NCBI GenBank assembly: GCA_903891165.1
Contig: CAITDR010000418.1
Span: 1 to 54,778 of the forward strand
DNA length: 54,778 bases
Direction: 5' to 3'
Source: an uncultured Pseudomonadota bacterium
GTDB lineage: Bacteria > Myxococcota_A > UBA796 > SXON01
Position 1 is the first letter of the stretch; each line of letters starts with the position of its first letter. Shown here piece after piece: positions 53,351-54,778 of this stretch. The notes beneath the pieces were generated by a model that saw nothing but the letters and a program-made list of their open reading frames with translations, was not told where the DNA came from and did not search any database. A program made the translations under genes and the position numbers.

Positions 53351-54051
53351 GAATCGCGCAGCGCCTTGAGGCGTACCTCATCCAGCAGGATGACCCGCTT
53401 ACCTTCGGTGAGCACCAGACCGTCCTTCCGCAGATCGAGGATCGCGAAGCTGACCGTCTCGCGGGTCGCACCGATCAACGAGGCGATCTCCTTGTGGGTG
53501 AGCTTCAGGTTTACGATCACACCCCGGCTGTCGCGCACGCCGAAATTCGCTGCCAGCTCGATAAAGAGACCAGCCAACCGGGAATGTGCGCTCTTGAAGA
53601 GCAGGTTTTCGACCCGATCCTCCAGCTTACGACGCCGTTCACCGACCAGCTTGATCATCCGCATGGCCAGGGTAGGGGTACGCATCATCACGCGGGTGAA
53701 GTCATCTTTCGAGAAGGCCAGCAGGTTCGAGTCTTCAAAAGCCTCGGCCACCGTGTCCTGCGGGGCATCGGACACCAGAGACAGCTCGCCGAACAGGTTG
53801 TCGCGCGTGAAGAAGTGCAGGGTAAGTTCCCGGCCTTCATCGCTGACTTTGGACACCTTGATGATGCCGCTGCGCAGCACATAGATGGTGTTGGAGGGGT
53901 CGCCCGGCTCCCACACGGTGTTCCGCCGCCGTACTTCGACCGTTTCCGCGACCTGCTCCAGCAGCTCAACCTCCCGATCGGGGATGTCGGAGAACAGGGG
54001 GTTCTGACGAATGAACCAACCTTTCGGCTTAAGCATGTGGGAGACCTTCAT
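53347..54051 (-). CDS. Crp/Fnr-family transcriptional regulator
   Basis: A 234-residue regulator. The cyclic-nucleotide-binding fold shows 'EPGDPSNTIYVLRSGIIKVSK' and 'NLFGELSLVSDAPQDTVAEAF'. The Arg that contacts the phosphate in CRP (R in RAATV) is Gln here, so cAMP binding is doubtful. There are no N-terminal cysteines for an Fnr-type cluster. The HTH is 'LTHKEIASLIGATRETVSFAI'. The start is placed at ATG 54051; ATG 54036 with AAGG before it is equally possible. Longer readings run into the divergent MobA-like gene and are rejected. It probably controls its own downstream genes. Confidence 0.9.
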   Translation of the reverse strand: MKVSHMLKPKGWFIRQNPLFSDIPDREVELLEQVAETVEVRRRNTVWEPGDPSNTIYVLRSGIIKVSKVSDEGRELTLHFFTRDNLFGELSLVSDAPQDTVAEAFEDSNLLAFSKDDFTRVMMRTPTLAMRMIKLVGERRRKLEDRVENLLFKSAHSRLAGLFIELAANFGVRDSRGVIVNLKLTHKEIASLIGATRETVSFAILDLRKDGLVLTEGKRVILLDEVRLKALRDS

Positions 54052-54104
54052 GGGGGGTTTTGCTCGCCTCATAGCACGTTTGCGAGCGGTGGGAGTGCAG
54101 AAGA

Positions 54105-54656
54105 ATGGAAAAGGTAGTGACTGCGGTGATTCTCTGCGCGGGGGGATCGCGAAGGATGGGCCAACCAAAGGGTCTACTTCCATTGGATGGAAGTACACTC
54201 CTACGGATACAGATCGAGCGTTTTTTCGCGGCCGGACTGCCGGTGCGGGTGGTCCTCGGATCGCGGGCGCGGGAGCATTTTTCCCAGCTGCCGCCCGGCG
54301 TCGAGGTGGAGCTGAACCTGCGCTGGGCCAGTACCGACATGGCCACCTCGGCTGCACCGGCCCTGCGTGGAGATGTGCTGCTGCAGCCGGTGGACGTGCC
54401 GCCGCCCGCAGCGGAGACGCTGGCGCAGCTTCTGGCCCGCACCGGGAATGTGGTGCCCTGTGTGGCGGGCCAGGATGGCCACCCGGTACGTCTGGAGGCC
54501 CCCCACCCACCCGGGCGCCTGGACCACCGCCTGCGCGACGCCGTCCGGGTGGAGGTGGCGGATGTGGACTGCACACTGAACCTGAACCACCCTGAGGACT
54601 GGGAAACCTGGCGACTACGCCGATCCACCCGCCTCGGGCAGGCCGGAAAAAAGTAG
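54105..54656 (+). CDS. MobA/MocA-like nucleotidyltransferase
   Basis: A 183-residue NTP-transferase-like protein. 'AVILCAGGSRRMGQPKGLLPL' is the nucleotide-binding loop of MobA/MocA enzymes, and 'VLLQPVDVPPPAAETL' has the Asp-x-Pro motif. 'GQDGHPVRL' resembles the GHPV segment of molybdenum-cofactor cytidylyl- and guanylyltransferases. Length fits MocA (about 190). It might transfer CMP or GMP to molybdopterin. No other cofactor genes are nearby. It is divergent from the Crp-like gene, with 53 bases between. Confidence 0.85.
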   Translation: MEKVVTAVILCAGGSRRMGQPKGLLPLDGSTLLRIQIERFFAAGLPVRVVLGSRAREHFSQLPPGVEVELNLRWASTDMATSAAPALRGDVLLQPVDVPPPAAETLAQLLARTGNVVPCVAGQDGHPVRLEAPHPPGRLDHRLRDAVRVEVADVDCTLNLNHPEDWETWRLRRSTRLGQAGKK

Positions 54657-54778
54657 AGCCGCGGCTCGGAAGAGCCTGGAGGCTTCGGGGTAGGGTGACG
54701 ATCCGAATTCAACGACCTGTACTTTATGCACAGCCACTGCCTACGGCTACCCTGCACATGCAAAAAGCGAAGAAGAAC
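54657..54778. other. Right-edge intergenic segment
   Basis: A small hairpin GGCTC-GGAA-GAGCC (54663-54676) lies 7 bases after the MobA-like stop and may be its 3' end. An ATG at 54758 opens a frame reading MQKAKKN up to the window end; it has no ribosome-binding site and cannot be judged. Confidence 0.3.

Noticed and set aside
54052-54576. N-terminal extension of the Crp-like gene to 409 residues
   Set aside because: The extension runs antisense through the MobA-like gene and is Pro/Arg-rich. Family members start near 54051.

Overview
The window reads as a chromosomal segment of a G+C-rich, Gram-negative bacterium related to the Myxococcota (former deltaproteobacteria). The evidence is the type of gene rather than any single marker. 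There is a trypsin-like protease with a MYXO-CTERM-type tail, a MopE-like lipoprotein with eleven Asp/Cys-rich repeats, two Hanks-type Ser/Thr kinases (one carrying cyclase, AAA and TPR regions), many lipoproteins, FG-GAP propeller proteins, TadE/TadG-like proteins, three tail-collar proteins in tandem and a sigma-54 promoter.

Layout. 1-79 is the start of a phage-tail-tube-like gene that leaves the window. 312-5402 holds secreted and lipid-anchored proteins (heme/beta-propeller lipoprotein, vWA lipoprotein, MYXO-CTERM protease) and an alpha/beta hydrolase. 5588-7142 is the collar triplet, closed by a terminator. 7219-16222 is a long minus-strand run: a livKHM-like ABC importer without its ATPases, a TlpA-like lipoprotein, carA, carB and an ApaH-like phosphatase. 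16327-19947 has a tandem GNAT protein, copA and two small proteins. A tRNA-Met/Ile2(CAU) gene with a terminator follows (19938-20053).

20300-22067 is a toxin-antitoxin cluster. It holds vapBC, an orphan Phd antitoxin with only the C-terminal scrap of a PIN toxin behind it, and an RHH antitoxin with MazF; two compact operators are visible. 22131-25718 is a degenerate PAS/HATPase/receiver protein facing a hexapeptide-repeat acyltransferase. 25824-30263 is a sigma-54-driven pair (secreted protein plus FG-GAP lipoprotein) and a TadG-TadE-TadE cassette. 30288-36471 holds the MopE-like giant, a TPR protein with a possible ATT start and a decayed Rpn nuclease gene. 36543-46820 is rich in protein quality control (lon, a J-domain protein, clpX, a UPF0301/AlgH protein), with the 1306-residue kinase-cyclase-AAA-TPR protein and a lipid-anchored hydrolase inside it. 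46902-49262 is a kinase/M23 peptidase pair joined by an apparent +1 frameshift. 49318-54656 has a minus-strand set (Crp-like regulator, short lipoprotein, 860-residue repeat protein, DUF507 protein) and a divergent MobA-like transferase.

The items most worth following are these: the frameshift that decides whether the kinase ends in a membrane anchor or reads into an M23 peptidase; the 16-bp element CTATTGACA-N-GTCAAG shared by the collar operon and clpX; the very short lipoprotein signal peptides that recur through the window; the 860-residue repeat protein beside a Crp-like regulator; and the small genes between copA and the tRNA. No CRISPR array, insertion sequence or rRNA was seen. All calls come from reading the sequence; no database search was run.
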